Shown: piece by piece, positions 24,301 to 36,300 of the stretch
Layout: every line of letters begins with the position of its first letter
Numbering within the stretch: the stretch's first letter is position 1
Source: Cardinalis cardinalis
Taxonomy: Eukaryota > Chordata > Aves > Passeriformes > Cardinalidae
Reading direction: 5' to 3'
Assembly: GCA_014549065.1 (NCBI GenBank)
Contig: JACDOX010000170.1
Span: forward strand, 247,956 to 311,955
DNA: 64,000 nucleotides
The notes under the pieces: generated by a model
Seen by the model: the letters and a program-made list of their open reading frames with translations, nothing else
Told to the model about the DNA's origin: nothing
Database searches by the model: none
Made by a program: the position numbers and the translations under genes

Positions 24301-27300
24301 AGTTCCAAAGCCTGACCACTCTTTCCATGGGGAAATTGCTCCTGCTGTCCAGCCTGACCTTTCCCTGGTGCAGCTGGGAGTGCCACTTCTGCCCATAAAT
24401 TTGCCTCACTTTCAGTGTCCACAAGAGCNGCTTGTACTGGATATGGGGTCAGGTTCTGCTGCTGTGTGTCCACGTGTGCCAGCACGAGCTGTTGGGGCTG
24501 TGTGTTTAGGGAAGGATTCCTACTCCCACACCTCAAACAACAGTAACAGCTCTGAGGTGTGGAAGCCTCTAAACATAATCCTGCCCAGGCCTGACCCTGC
24601 CCTGTTTAAATTGCACTCAAAGAGCCATGGAATGGTTAAGGTTGGAAAAGATCTCTTAAGGTGCTCCAGTCCAGCTGCCAGCCCACTGTGGTCACCAGTA
24701 AAACATGAACTCAAGTGCCACGTACAAGTATTTTTTGTCACCTCTCTGGGCAGCCCTTTCTAATGCTTTACAACCTTTCTGTGGGAAAGAAAAGTCTTAA
24801 TGTCCTAATTTCCCAGTGTCTAATCTAAACCTTTCCTGGTGCAACCTGAGGCTGTTTCCTNTCAGCCTGGGAAGGAGAGTTTNTAGAAGGAAGGAATTGT
24901 GTAGACCTTGGTCCTGTTCTTGTGTTGGTTCATGGGCTCGGGGTCTCAGTCCCCACTGATTTTGCTTGTTGCAGCCAAAAGCAGGGCAATTGCCATTCCT
25001 GTGGACTTGGACAGCCAGGTGAACAACCTGTTCCTGAAGTCCCACAACATCGTGCAGAAGACGGCCATGAACTGGCGCATGACGGCGCGCAACGCCGNGC
25101 GCAGGGACTCGGTGCTCGCCGCCTCCAGGGACTACAGGAACATCATCGAGAGGCTACAGGTGACTGCACAGCCCCCTTCCCCCTGCAGGGCCACGGCAGT
25201 GCTGAAAATCTCACCTGACCAAGCCCTGAGGTGACTGCACAGCCCCCTGTCACAGACATCTTTTATGGAAAATCCTTTCCTTAGGATTTTTCTTCCTGAG
25301 AAGCTGAGAGGCCTCAGGAACAAAATGTAACCAATGGTTATCTGCTGCTGTGGAATGCAACAGGTGCATCTGGGATTGGGCTCATGTGGTTGTTTCTAAT
25401 TAATGGCCAATCACAGTCAGCTGGCTCGGACTCTCTGTCCGAGGGACAAGCCTTTGTTATCATTTTTTCTTTTTCTATTCTTAGCTAGCCTTCCGATGAA
25501 ATCCTTTCTTCTATTCTTTTAGTATAGTTTTAATGTAATATATATCGTAAAATAATAAATCAGCCTTCTGTAACATGGAGTCAGACCCTCATCTCTTCCC
25601 TCATCCTTGGTCCCCTGTGAGCACTGTCACAGCCCCCCCTTCCCCCTGCAGGGCCACAGCAAGACTGAAAATCTCACCTGNCCAAACCCTGAGGTTTTTT
25701 AATTTATTCAGGCAGGACAGACCTCATTGTCCTGCCCCATATCCACCGTTAGTGAAATTAATTCAGCTCTGGATGTGTGTTGGTAATGNTTGTCTGAATC
25801 AGCTGTGGTTGTTCCCCAGGACATCGTGTCGGCCTTGGAGGATCGCCTGCGCCCCCTGGTCCAGGCAGAGCTGTCAGTGCTGGTGGATGTGCTCCACAGG
25901 CCTGAGCTGCTCTTCCCAGAGAACACGGATGCCAGGAGGAAATGTGAAAGTGGAGGTTTCATTTGCAAGTAAGTTGTCTTAGAAGTCTGATTTGTTTTTG
26001 CTTTTGCCCAGACTTCCCATGCCCTGTGGAATGGAGCCCTCTTGCCCAGATCAGTAAATATTTTATATCCTCTGAAATACCTGAAATAAAAATCAGTNTT
26101 TTGTGATATGGTCAAGGCAATTTGTCCTTGGTGGGGAAGAAAAACTGCTTGTGGGAATGGGGAAAGACTGGTTGATGTGTTCTCCCAACTAATGCTTAAA
26201 AATGTCTGTTTGCTGCAGGATGCAGATGTCCTGAGCAGTTGTACAAATGAGTTACATTTTGAGCTGAGCAGTTACTGATACTGTCTTCACCCCAGGAATG
26301 TTCCTGAGGTGCTGGGTGAATACGCCAAGATCACTTGTTGTCGTGGGCCTCACCACAGCTGGAGGGAAGGAAAGGGGAGATTACAAGGTCATTTAGAGGG
26401 CAAATTGAGAGCAGATCCCCCTCACCTCCTGGAGGGGGTGGGCTCTGTACAGAGGTTGTGGAAGCCNAGCACTGAGTCTGTCCCAAGTGCTGGGTGGGAT
26501 GGATTTGGGATTGCACCCTCTAGGGCTCTCAGTCTGTTTTTGANCCAAGTGGAATAGATTTCTCACTGTTAACTGGCTGTTCTGGAGGACCACCAGGTCC
26601 TGGATCCCACTGATGCNTTGCTGCCTGCAGCAGAGGGGTTTTTGGCTCTTTTCCTGCCCACAGCTTCCCCTGGTAGCTGTCAGGTGTTGCTCTGGAGAGA
26701 AGGCTCCAAATTGGTTGTGTANCAGTATGATGATAAACCTTGTTTGCAGCATAAACCAGTGGAGATAAGCACATATATCTTAGCCCATTTTTAGAATATT
26801 TGCTCTAACCTGATTGATGGCTTTTTTTCAGGTTAATTAAGCACACAAAGCAGCTGCTGGAGGAGAATGAGGAGAAACTGTGTATTAAGGTATTGCAGAC
26901 GCTCAGGGAAATGATGACCAAAGATAGAGGCTATGGAGAAAAGGTAAGGTACAGTCCAGCATTCTGTTAAACACTGCCTCTATTCAGTAAAGGAACATAA
27001 AACTCCTGCTTTTTCAAGTTGTTTTGTATGTGTAAGCACTTCTAGGCTGGAGCAGGGACAAAACATTTTTAGTCAACTAATACCTTTCAAATNATATTTG
27101 AAGTTAACCTTGTTTCTGCTGCTTTTCTTCTTGAGACTGGCAAGTTTAAGTCTAACCCCTGCAGCTCTGGCACTCTAAAATATCAATTTTGTTACCTTTT
27201 TCTGAAGGCTGTAACATCTTTATTTGATTCTCAGGTTTAGGTGGCTCTTCAGGTCATGCAGCCTTGCAACAAGAGGGTGTTTTGTAGTTAATTTGAATTT

Positions 27301-30300
27301 GTGTACAACTGAGTAATCTTGTTGTGGTTTATAGATGGAAACTCTCTGTACACCCACCCATGTTTCTTCTTTCCCTTTCCTACATACAACTCTTGACTGG
27401 TTGAGAGGAGCATTTTTCTGTAGGTACAGACCTACTCTTTATTCCATCNGGACAGTGTGTATGCTCCCATATGTCTGTGTTTCTGGAAGTGGCTGCAGTC
27501 AGCTGAGACTGGGATTTGGAGGTTCTNCTGGAATTCTGGTCAGCTGAGGTTCTTCCCATGGCACCCAGAGGGAGCAGAGGAGCACAGAGCTGGGATGTGG
27601 CAGGGTCTCTGTGCCCCTGGGAGGCTGTGCCCAGGAGCAGGCGGTGTCCCAGTCCAGTTCTNCCCCACAGATGGGTTTGGAGCTGCTGCTCATGCTCAAT
27701 TCATGGCAGAAAAGGCAANAACTTCAGAGATCAGAGTTTGAGAACAGCAGGAATGGTTTGTAGCAGCTGCCAGGGAGGGAGGTGCTCCGCAGGCAGAGGA
27801 ACCTGCAGCATCCTGGGCCCTGGGAATGTCAGCAGGAGGCAGGAGCAGGACGTGGTGCCAGGGCTCTGGCNCTCGTGGGTGTGCACGTGTGGGCTGCTCC
27901 CAGCACACCCAGGCTGCACAGGCAGTGCCAGGGAGGGGAGGCTCCCAGGAAAATGCCCTCAGGGCAGGGATGGCCNGGGCTGTGCTCCCTGCCCTGCCAG
28001 GAAGGCTCTTGCCAGGGCTGCCAGCCCAGCTCCAGCTGCTGCTCTGCTCCTGCTGGGCACTGCCTCCATGTGCAGCAGCCACTGCACATTTCAGTGAATT
28101 CACGGGCTGGAGGGAATTCCCTGGCCAGCTGTGGGAAAGCAGCCACGTCCCTGTGGGATGGGGAGGGAGCAGGACGGGGCACAGCTGCAGGTGTCAGCTT
28201 GGAGCACGTTGTCCTCTGCTCAAGTGGCTGAATCCTGTGCTGGGGCATCACCTCCTGTGCTCCTCTCAAGGTCCCTTCTCTGAGACATCCCAGCTGGAAG
28301 GGGCTGGCTGTGGCCAGGCTGCTCCTGGGAAAGGAGTGGGACTGGAGATCCTCTAATGAGTGCTGCTATTTCCTGACGTGTAACAGACTCAGTGTAACNA
28401 CAGATCACATCTTACGCTTCTCTGGCAGATCAGTGTGTCCTCTCCTGTCAAAACAGCCAGGAGCCACTGTCAAGGTCACCTTAAGTAATAAAAGCAGTGT
28501 GTGATGCATACTGTGTATACTAGACACCATTGAAACCCAAATCAGAGCTTTGAGGGTTTCCCTTGAATGGAATTTGCCACTGAGAGATTTTCCAAAATGG
28601 AAATTAATTCTAGGAGTTTCTTGGGCTTCATTCAGCTAACTTGGNTGAAGCGGTATTTCTAGAAGCTGCAGTTAACATACCTTGCACCATTCAGACCATG
28701 GAGAACCCCACAAGGTGCTAAAAAATCTTCCAAGTGTGGCAGAAGCATTGATTTCTGAAGCAGTGGCTCAGTTACATAAGGAGTCAGGATATGCCTGCCT
28801 GTGAAGTGATTTCTGAGGCGGAAGGAGCAGCTGATTGCTCACAGATAGACTGTCAGTAGTAGTAGAACAGCTTTTGCTGTCTGGCTGTGAGCACTGCAGT
28901 GGGATTTATTCTCCCTTGTGACTCAGAGAACTGAATTTAGTCACCACCTAAAAGGTAGCACCTTTTGTTTTTAAAATCATCCTGTAGTGTAACAAAAAAT
29001 AAAAGAGAAGGAAAAACCCCTCTTATATTGTAAAAACCCTGCAGCAAATCCTGGAGTCCCTGCCTTGAGGTGCTTCCATCCATGGAGGTGCAGAGCTCAC
29101 CCTTGTGAGCAGTTTATTGATCTCAGTCATAGAACCAGGGAAANCCTTGGTGTGGAAGGGACCTTAAAGATGACCCAGTTCCCTCCCTGCCTTGGGCAGG
29201 GACACCTTCCACAGCCCAGCCTGGCCTTGAAGCCTTGCAGGGCTGGGGCAGCCATCCCTTCTGTCTCTGGGCAGCCTGTGCCAGGGCAGGATTCCTTCCC
29301 GAGAGCCCCTTTGAACCCCTGGCAGTGCAGAGCTGTCATCCCTGTCCTGTCGCTGTGCCAGGGCTCTCAGCTGTCCCTCCCCACCCGTGTCCAGCCCCAG
29401 AGCTCTGGGCAGGTTCTGGCAGAGCCTGTGATCCTGCTGCAGCCCCACGTGTGCCCTCTGGAGCAGCCTGGCTTACATAAGGATGTGCAGGGCTCCTCCT
29501 GTGCTGTGGCTCTCCCAGCCCACAGATCACCTCACNCTGCTGGCCCTGAGCAGGGTGGGCAGTGCAGGAGGACATGGGGTGTGCTCCTGTCACCCCGAGC
29601 CCTGCTCCCACAGCTGGGGCTCCTCAGCAGCCAGCAGGACCCGTGGGCAGAGCACAGATGTACAGGAGCCTGTGGGAAGGCTGAAATTTTTCCATATTGC
29701 TGAAGACTCCTCGCTTGGCACGCGCTCAGGATGGCTCAGTGACGGGGAGCATACTGTGCAGTATTTAATAGGCACAAAACTGCTCTACATTGACAGTGTA
29801 GGCTAGACCCAAGTTTTTCACTGTGCTGAAACATGTCATTCATGCACGTCTCTCCGGGTGCCTACCAGCTGACTCGCCTCAGCTCTGCGGGACTGGCGTT
29901 GGGAAGCTCCATTTTCCCTCCCAGAGGGGAAGTGCAGCCCCTGAGCTGCTGCTGCTCTGCGCAGGGCTCGTGACACTCCCGTGCCCAAGGGTGAAGTCCT
30001 TGGCTCTGGGTCAGGCAGCCCACGTGGTTGGTCCCTGGCACAGGAACAAAGCCAGGGTACATCCTGCCTCCCAAGCTGCCTGGCACAGCACTCCCAGCAG
30101 TGGCTGTTCCCTAACCCAGAGCTGGCAGATGTTCCTCAGGCCCACTGCAGAAATAATGTTGGATTGCAGCATTCAAGTGTTAAATGATTTATAAGATCCT
30201 TACATGAAATTTATGTTTCTTTTCTCTTACTAATCCTTGCTTTCAATTCTTCCCCTTCTTTCTTTCCCAGCAGATTACCATTGAATTGGATAATGCTGAG

Positions 30301-33300
30301 GTTTTAATTTTCTTTTCTCCAGTGTTGTTTCTATGGTGTTTGTTTTGCCAGTAGCCCTGTGATCTGTCCTGTCTCTGCAGCACTGAGCGTTCTGATTTGT
30401 GTGCCTGTGTCAGTGAATTAGTGGAGTTTTCAGTCTGCTGTGTGTCTATCCTGGGAATAGTTACCATAACTAATTCCATATGTCATTTCTTGGAATATTA
30501 ATCCAGATGGAGCTGTCATTTTTGGTAGTCTGCAATCAGCTGGTGCCATGGTAGATCCTGTGAAGTTTNGGATCAGATCTGGAGGGTGGACTGCTCTAGG
30601 CAGTCAGCATTTAGCGCCTGGCCACCATTCCTGTGGTGTGCAGGGGTTATTTCTTATTTGCAAAGCTAAATAGTGAGCTTTAATGGTGCCCATGCAGGAG
30701 CTGGAGGAAGGTGGGTGCAGGTGGGAATGGGAAGGGGCAGNAATTGTGCAGAAGTGGTGCTGCTGCTGTTCCCAAGAAGGGAAAGGGACAGTGCTGCAGC
30801 TNGTGAGAGCATGGCAGTGCCCTGGCCATGCCCCAGTGGGGTGGGTGGTGTGTAACCCTGAGCAATCAGTGATTTGGGAAGCTGTTTCTGGGTGAAAAGC
30901 CCTCTTTGAGGGAAAACTTGGAGTTTAGCTGACGTGGAGCTTTCCAAGGACTCTGACAAGCCTGGTGTCTGCTCGGGGCAGCAGCGCAGGGCGGAGGGAG
31001 CTGAGCTGCCTCTGCTCTGCAACTTCCTCATCAGCTCAAAAAAACCCTGGTGTGGGTGTGGAATTTGCATAAATGTATAATACTGAGAAAGTGATTGACT
31101 GGCACCTTATTTTACTGAAATACCACGGAAAAAAGAAATATTTTCCTCTCAGTGCTTTGTTTCCTGTGTTCTCTCCCAAGCCAGCCTTTTATTTGGAACA
31201 AAGCTCAACCACTTAAAATGTCTAAAGCATTTCTGACCTTTATTTAGTGGAGTAGGTCATGAAATCTACAGAAAGCAATTTACAGTGTGACTTGTTCATT
31301 TTAATGTTAACCACCTGAATTCACTGGGTAAGCTTCATTCTGAAAATGAAATATTTGGGGACCTTGCCTGGTGAAATGGATTTGAAAGCTAAACTATTCG
31401 TCACTAAAGTGGACAAATAATGTGCACATTACCAAGGCTGGCCTGGAGAGTGTTTTCTGTTCAGAGGGGCTTTTAGGGCAGGAGCTGAAGCTCCCTTCCC
31501 TAAGAAACTGGTTTCCCATCACTGCTTTTGGCCCAGAGTCTGATTTTGACCTGAAAGACANATTTCTTGTTGCACAAGTTCATTTACTGCCGTGCCGTCA
31601 CCTCTGAGCTGTGCTGGGATGAGATCTCAGGTGTGTTCCCAAGCTCCACACACACTCCTGGCATTACAGAGGTGCTCTGCTGTCTGTTTCTCTTTTTTTG
31701 TTAATATACCCAGTTTTTTCCCCTTTTAACCTGGGGCATACACACCAGCAGCCTGCTCTGGTTTCCAGAAGTTAACCCTGTAGCACAGAAATGTTTCCAC
31801 CAGGTCAGGTCCTTTGGATGATGTGCTGCTGCAGCTTCCNAGAATAGCACGTGTGTATATGTATAATTTTAGCTTGGAGAAACTTCAGAGAGAAAGTTGA
31901 ATTGTTTAATTGCAAATTAAGTCGTAATGTGAAACTCTTTCCCCTTTGGCTTCTGGCTGTGATGTGCTGTCTTTGCCTGCAGTAAATCAGCCAGAGCGTG
32001 CAGAACAATTTAGGATTTGGTCTGGAGGCTGCAAAGGAGGAATTTTATTGCTCCTTAATGGAGCAAGTGCATGGAAGGAGCAGGTGTGTGTATAACCATC
32101 AGCACTGAGCACTGGCTGCGCAGGGAAAGGGATTCAGATGGAGCTGGAACCACTGGCAAGTCTGAAACTCCTGGGGTTTTCTGGTTTCCTTTTTCCCCCC
32201 TTTGTCAGCCCTAGAAACTGTAAACATTTAGGGCAAAGAATACAAAACTCTGCAATATCAGTAAAATTATTGGCTTGCTTTTCTGTCAAGACTATGCACA
32301 CTTTAATTGTTCTGATCAGCTGAAATGCTCCTTGTTCCCTCAGGGGATACTCCACTGAAGTAACTGTTGATGGCTTGATTTCATAGTGGCTTTTATGTAG
32401 GTTATCTTAGTTGTGTCCTGCAAGGNGATCCCAGCGAGCAGTGGGTCCCAAAAACAAAGGATATAAAAACCACCAGGAGGTCTGTGTTTGTTAGTGAAAG
32501 TTGTGACAGAAAGTCAGACAGACCCTCTTTAATGTGTTTGTGAGTGAAGAAGGGAGTGTCGTTTGGAAGTGGGAGAATAATGCTGGAATTCACCCAATGG
32601 TAGGACATCCCCTGAGTGTGGGGTTGGCACCAGCCCCAGACAATTTTGGGCTGAGCNGGGGGGCTTTGGGTGCCGGAGAAGTGGAGAGGAAGGGAACAGC
32701 AGAGGTGGTGCTGTAGTCCTAACTCACACTTTTATTGAGGGTTCATGTGGAATTCCCTTTGTGCTGAAAGGGAGGAGCTGCAGTTTTCCAAGGAGAAGCA
32801 GTGGAGCATTGATAGAAAACCCAAACCATGAGGAACTGTGTCCCACCACACTGGCACCANGGTTGTGTTGGTTCTCTCCTGGTTTTGGGGGGTTGTGAAC
32901 TCAGAGTTGGCCTTTGGCTTGTGCTGTGGCTGCTCTGTGCCTCTCCTGGAGCATGGGGTTGGGAGCAGGAGCTGAAGGGCTCAGCAGGGTGTGTTTGACA
33001 TGGGCTCTGTGCAGGTGTCTCGGGGGATAAAGCCAAAACCCCAAGGCAGGGCATTGTCCTTAGAAGCCCTTGGGCTGAGTCTCTGTTGATGGCCTCTTTC
33101 CTGGGCTGGAACTGCTCTAATCCTGTTCCTGGTGGAGCCTGTGCTGCTGTCTCAGGGAAGAGCTTCGGAGATGAGGTGAATTCTTCCACCAAGTGTGAAT
33201 CTTCACACAACAGCAAGAACTAAACCCTGCTTGTAATTACACACAACAGCTTAATGTGCTGTTAATGCAATCCTCAGCCCACTGAGGAGTGCAGGCGTGA

Positions 33301-36300
33301 TGCAAATGCNGATTTGCTGGTGTTGCATGCTGAGCTGCACCGTGGGCTCCCTGTGCTCCAGCCCAGCTCTGGGAAAGGTTCCTGTCCATCCTCCCNGGCC
33401 AGGGCTGCCCTCTGGGGACACCATGGCCCAGTTTCCACCTGCAGTGTGAGCCCTGGCTGCTAAAACACCCCCATCCTGGAGGAGCCATGAATCTTTGCTG
33501 GCCTGGCAGGCCGGGCCCGTCGGCGCTGACCTGCAGGTGGCACGCGCAGGATGCCGATCGCGCTGGGAGATGGCCTACTTTGCTTTTTCTTTTTTTTTTA
33601 TATTCCTTTTTCCCCTCCCAGCCACATTGCAGTGAGCTGTTCCGCTGGGCACCTGCCAACATTCAGGCAGCAGTTACATAAGAAGAGCTTTTTTTCCTGG
33701 AATTTAGGCCCGCTGCTGATGTGTGACCTTCAGCAGTAATTGCCAATAAAGGCGCTGGGGATGTTTACAGGCACCGCGCTGGCCCGCGGCCTGTGCCGGT
33801 AGCGCCGAGCTGGGGCTGGGCTGTGCTCCCCGCCTGACCCTGCTCCACTGCAGCTATATCCCAGATGGCACACTGAAATGGGGTGCTCTGCTGCTCCCCG
33901 CCTGACCCTGCTCCACTGCTGCTATATCCCAGATTGCACACTGAAATGGGGGGCTCTGCTGCTTCCCCTCAGCCTGACCCCGCTCACTGCGGCTATATCC
34001 CAAATTGCACACTGAAATGGGGGGCTCTGCTGCTTCCCCTCAGCCTGACCCCGCTCACTGCAGCTATATCCCAGATGGCACACTGAAATGGGGTGCTCTG
34101 CTGCTCCCCGCCAGACCCCGCTCCACTGCAGTATCCCAAATTGCACACTGAAATGGGGGTGCTTTGCTTCCCCTCAGCCTGACCCCGCTCACTGCAGCTA
34201 TATCCCAAATTCCACACTGAAATGGGGTGCTCTGCTGCTTCCCCTCAGCCTGACCCCGCTCCACTGCAGCTATATCCCAAATTCCACACTGAAATGGGGT
34301 GCTCTGCTGCTTCCCCTCAGCCTGACCCCACTGCACTGCAGCTATATCCCAAATTGGACACTGAAATGGGGTGCTCTGCTGCTGCTCCACAGCTGACCCC
34401 ACTCCACTGCAGCTATATCCCAAATTGCACACTGAAATGGGGGGCTCTGCTGCTTCCCCTCAGCCTGACCCCGCTCACTGCAGCTATATCCCAAATTGCA
34501 CACTGAAATGGGGGGCTCTGCTGCTGCTCCACAGCTGACCCCGCTCCACTGCAGCTATATCCCAGATTGCACACTGAAATGGGGTGCTCTGCTGCTTCCC
34601 CTCAGCCTGACCCCACTCCACTGCAGCTATATCCCAAATTGCACACTGAAATGGGGTGCTCTGCTGCTCCACAGCTGACCCTGCTCCGCTGCAGCTCTGT
34701 TTCCATTTCCACACTGAAAAGGGGGTGTTCTGCTGTTTCTGGGGTATGGGGCAGCAGCCACCCAACCAAATCCAGCACAGAGTTTCCCTTGTGGTTATTT
34801 AGTTATTTGTTAGGGTTGTGTTGGTGTTTTATCTGGTTTTTCAGTAGTGACACTTCTTTATGCAGCTGATACATCTACAGGCAGCTCTATCCAGTAAAAT
34901 GCACTTGCAGACCCACTCAGTAGAGTTTAGGTTTGGGTTTTTTTCACNTCTTTGCATTAGTCTTGAGGTTTCAAGTAGGTGGAAAGGGAACTGAAAATCC
35001 GGGTTCAAAGAGGTTGCCTGAATTAACCTCTTCCCTGCGCTTCACTATGATNAACTAAAATTCCAATGTCTAAGGTGCAAAATATGTGCTGTTTTATGCA
35101 TTTTGGATTGGAGTTAGGAAATGTATTAACCTCTTCAGAGCTGGAAATCTGCACTTGGGAATTATTTTCCTTGTAGAGATCTTACTCTGCAGTCATTTCT
35201 CTTGTGTATTTTGCACTTAGACAGTGCTTCACTTGTTATGTCTCAAGCAGAGGAAATGCAGGCACTCATAAATTTTTGTGGCCTGCCTTATATTTTTTTC
35301 CCCTTGAGAAATCCTGTGATCTTTGGACAGGGCTTTTTTTTTTTTTTTTGACACAGACTGGAATTGGTGAGCTCCTTGGAAAAGGAGGCTGGAACATTTC
35401 TTACAGTTACTTGTCACCAAAAAAATAGTAGTTATTCCATCTTACTGCTAATTAAAACTGCTGCTGTAAAATGTGTTGTGAAGGTAGTTCTCNGTGCATT
35501 CAGCAGAAGTCCTGCAAGACAGAGGATTTAAAGAGGAGGAAGTGCTTGCACTCCTGCTGAAGGGCAGACACTGAGGTCTCCAGCTCCTGGAAAGTCCCAG
35601 CCCAAGTTAAAACATGATTTCTCCACTGAAAACTCTGGAAAATGAGGGAAGGCATTCCCTTAGGTAGATCTTGGTGACCTTGGAGTGCAGGCACTGGCAG
35701 CCCTTGTGGCAGACCTGCCTCCTCCTCAGCTGGCAGTGCACAAATCCCTGGAGAGGGATGTTCAGCCGTGTCCCTGCCCTGGCTGTGTGACAGGGCCGGG
35801 GCTGGGAGCTGCCCCTGGCCCCAGAATCCCACGTGCCTTCTGGGGGACCTGTGCCAGAGCAAGGTGCTGCCCCACATCTCCTGCTGCTGCCTGATTTAGG
35901 CAGGGCTGAGATCCTCCATCCCTGAAAAGGCAACGTGGGAAGTTTTGTCAAAGCAGTTCAGTGCTCCTGGGTCCCAGTTATTCCCCTCTGCCCTGAAACT
36001 TCTCCATAACAAGTCAAATGCTTGTTTGACAAACACCTACAGATCATCTGCAGGGGCTAGAAATTTCCTATCCAAATTTCTCCTCAGCTCCACAAGGTAA
36101 CAGTGTTGGCTTTACAAAGGGGACTTGGCAAGGAAGCTGCACAGAGTTTTGTGGTATTTTTAAAGAGTTATGAAGGACAGCAACATAATTTGTGCTCTAG
36201 TCTGTTGCCACGAATCAGACAAGGTGATGTTTTTGCTGTGTGCNTTTCAAGGAAGAGCTGATGGTATTTCAAAGGCAAGAGCAGAGAAGTTCAGAGAAAG

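Larger units (their letters stand above)
23908..24974. other. Intron 36
   Basis: 1,067 bp, nearly half made of two antisense CR1 fragments. Confidence 0.8.
25160..25819. other. Intron 37 with donor-region duplication and LTR
   Basis: 660 bp. Starts with a 71-bp tandem duplication whose second copy is split by a solo LTR, both listed separately. The remaining 120 bp show nothing else. Confidence 0.85.

Noticed and set aside
25160..25230. Extension of exon 37 into the intron, which stays open for some codons
   Set aside because: Exon 38 joins exon 37 in phase at CAG/gtgact and the added peptide is absent from IP3R1. The repeat is intronic.
33820..34740. CRISPR-like regular spacing
   Set aside because: The whole unit is repeated without unique spacers, the genome is a vertebrate, and the pattern is that of a minisatellite.
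33883..34765. Open frames in both directions with a repeated peptide, at first sight a repeat protein
   Set aside because: Produced by the minisatellite, whose unit is near 72 bp and so keeps frames open by chance; unit length varies and breaks the frame.
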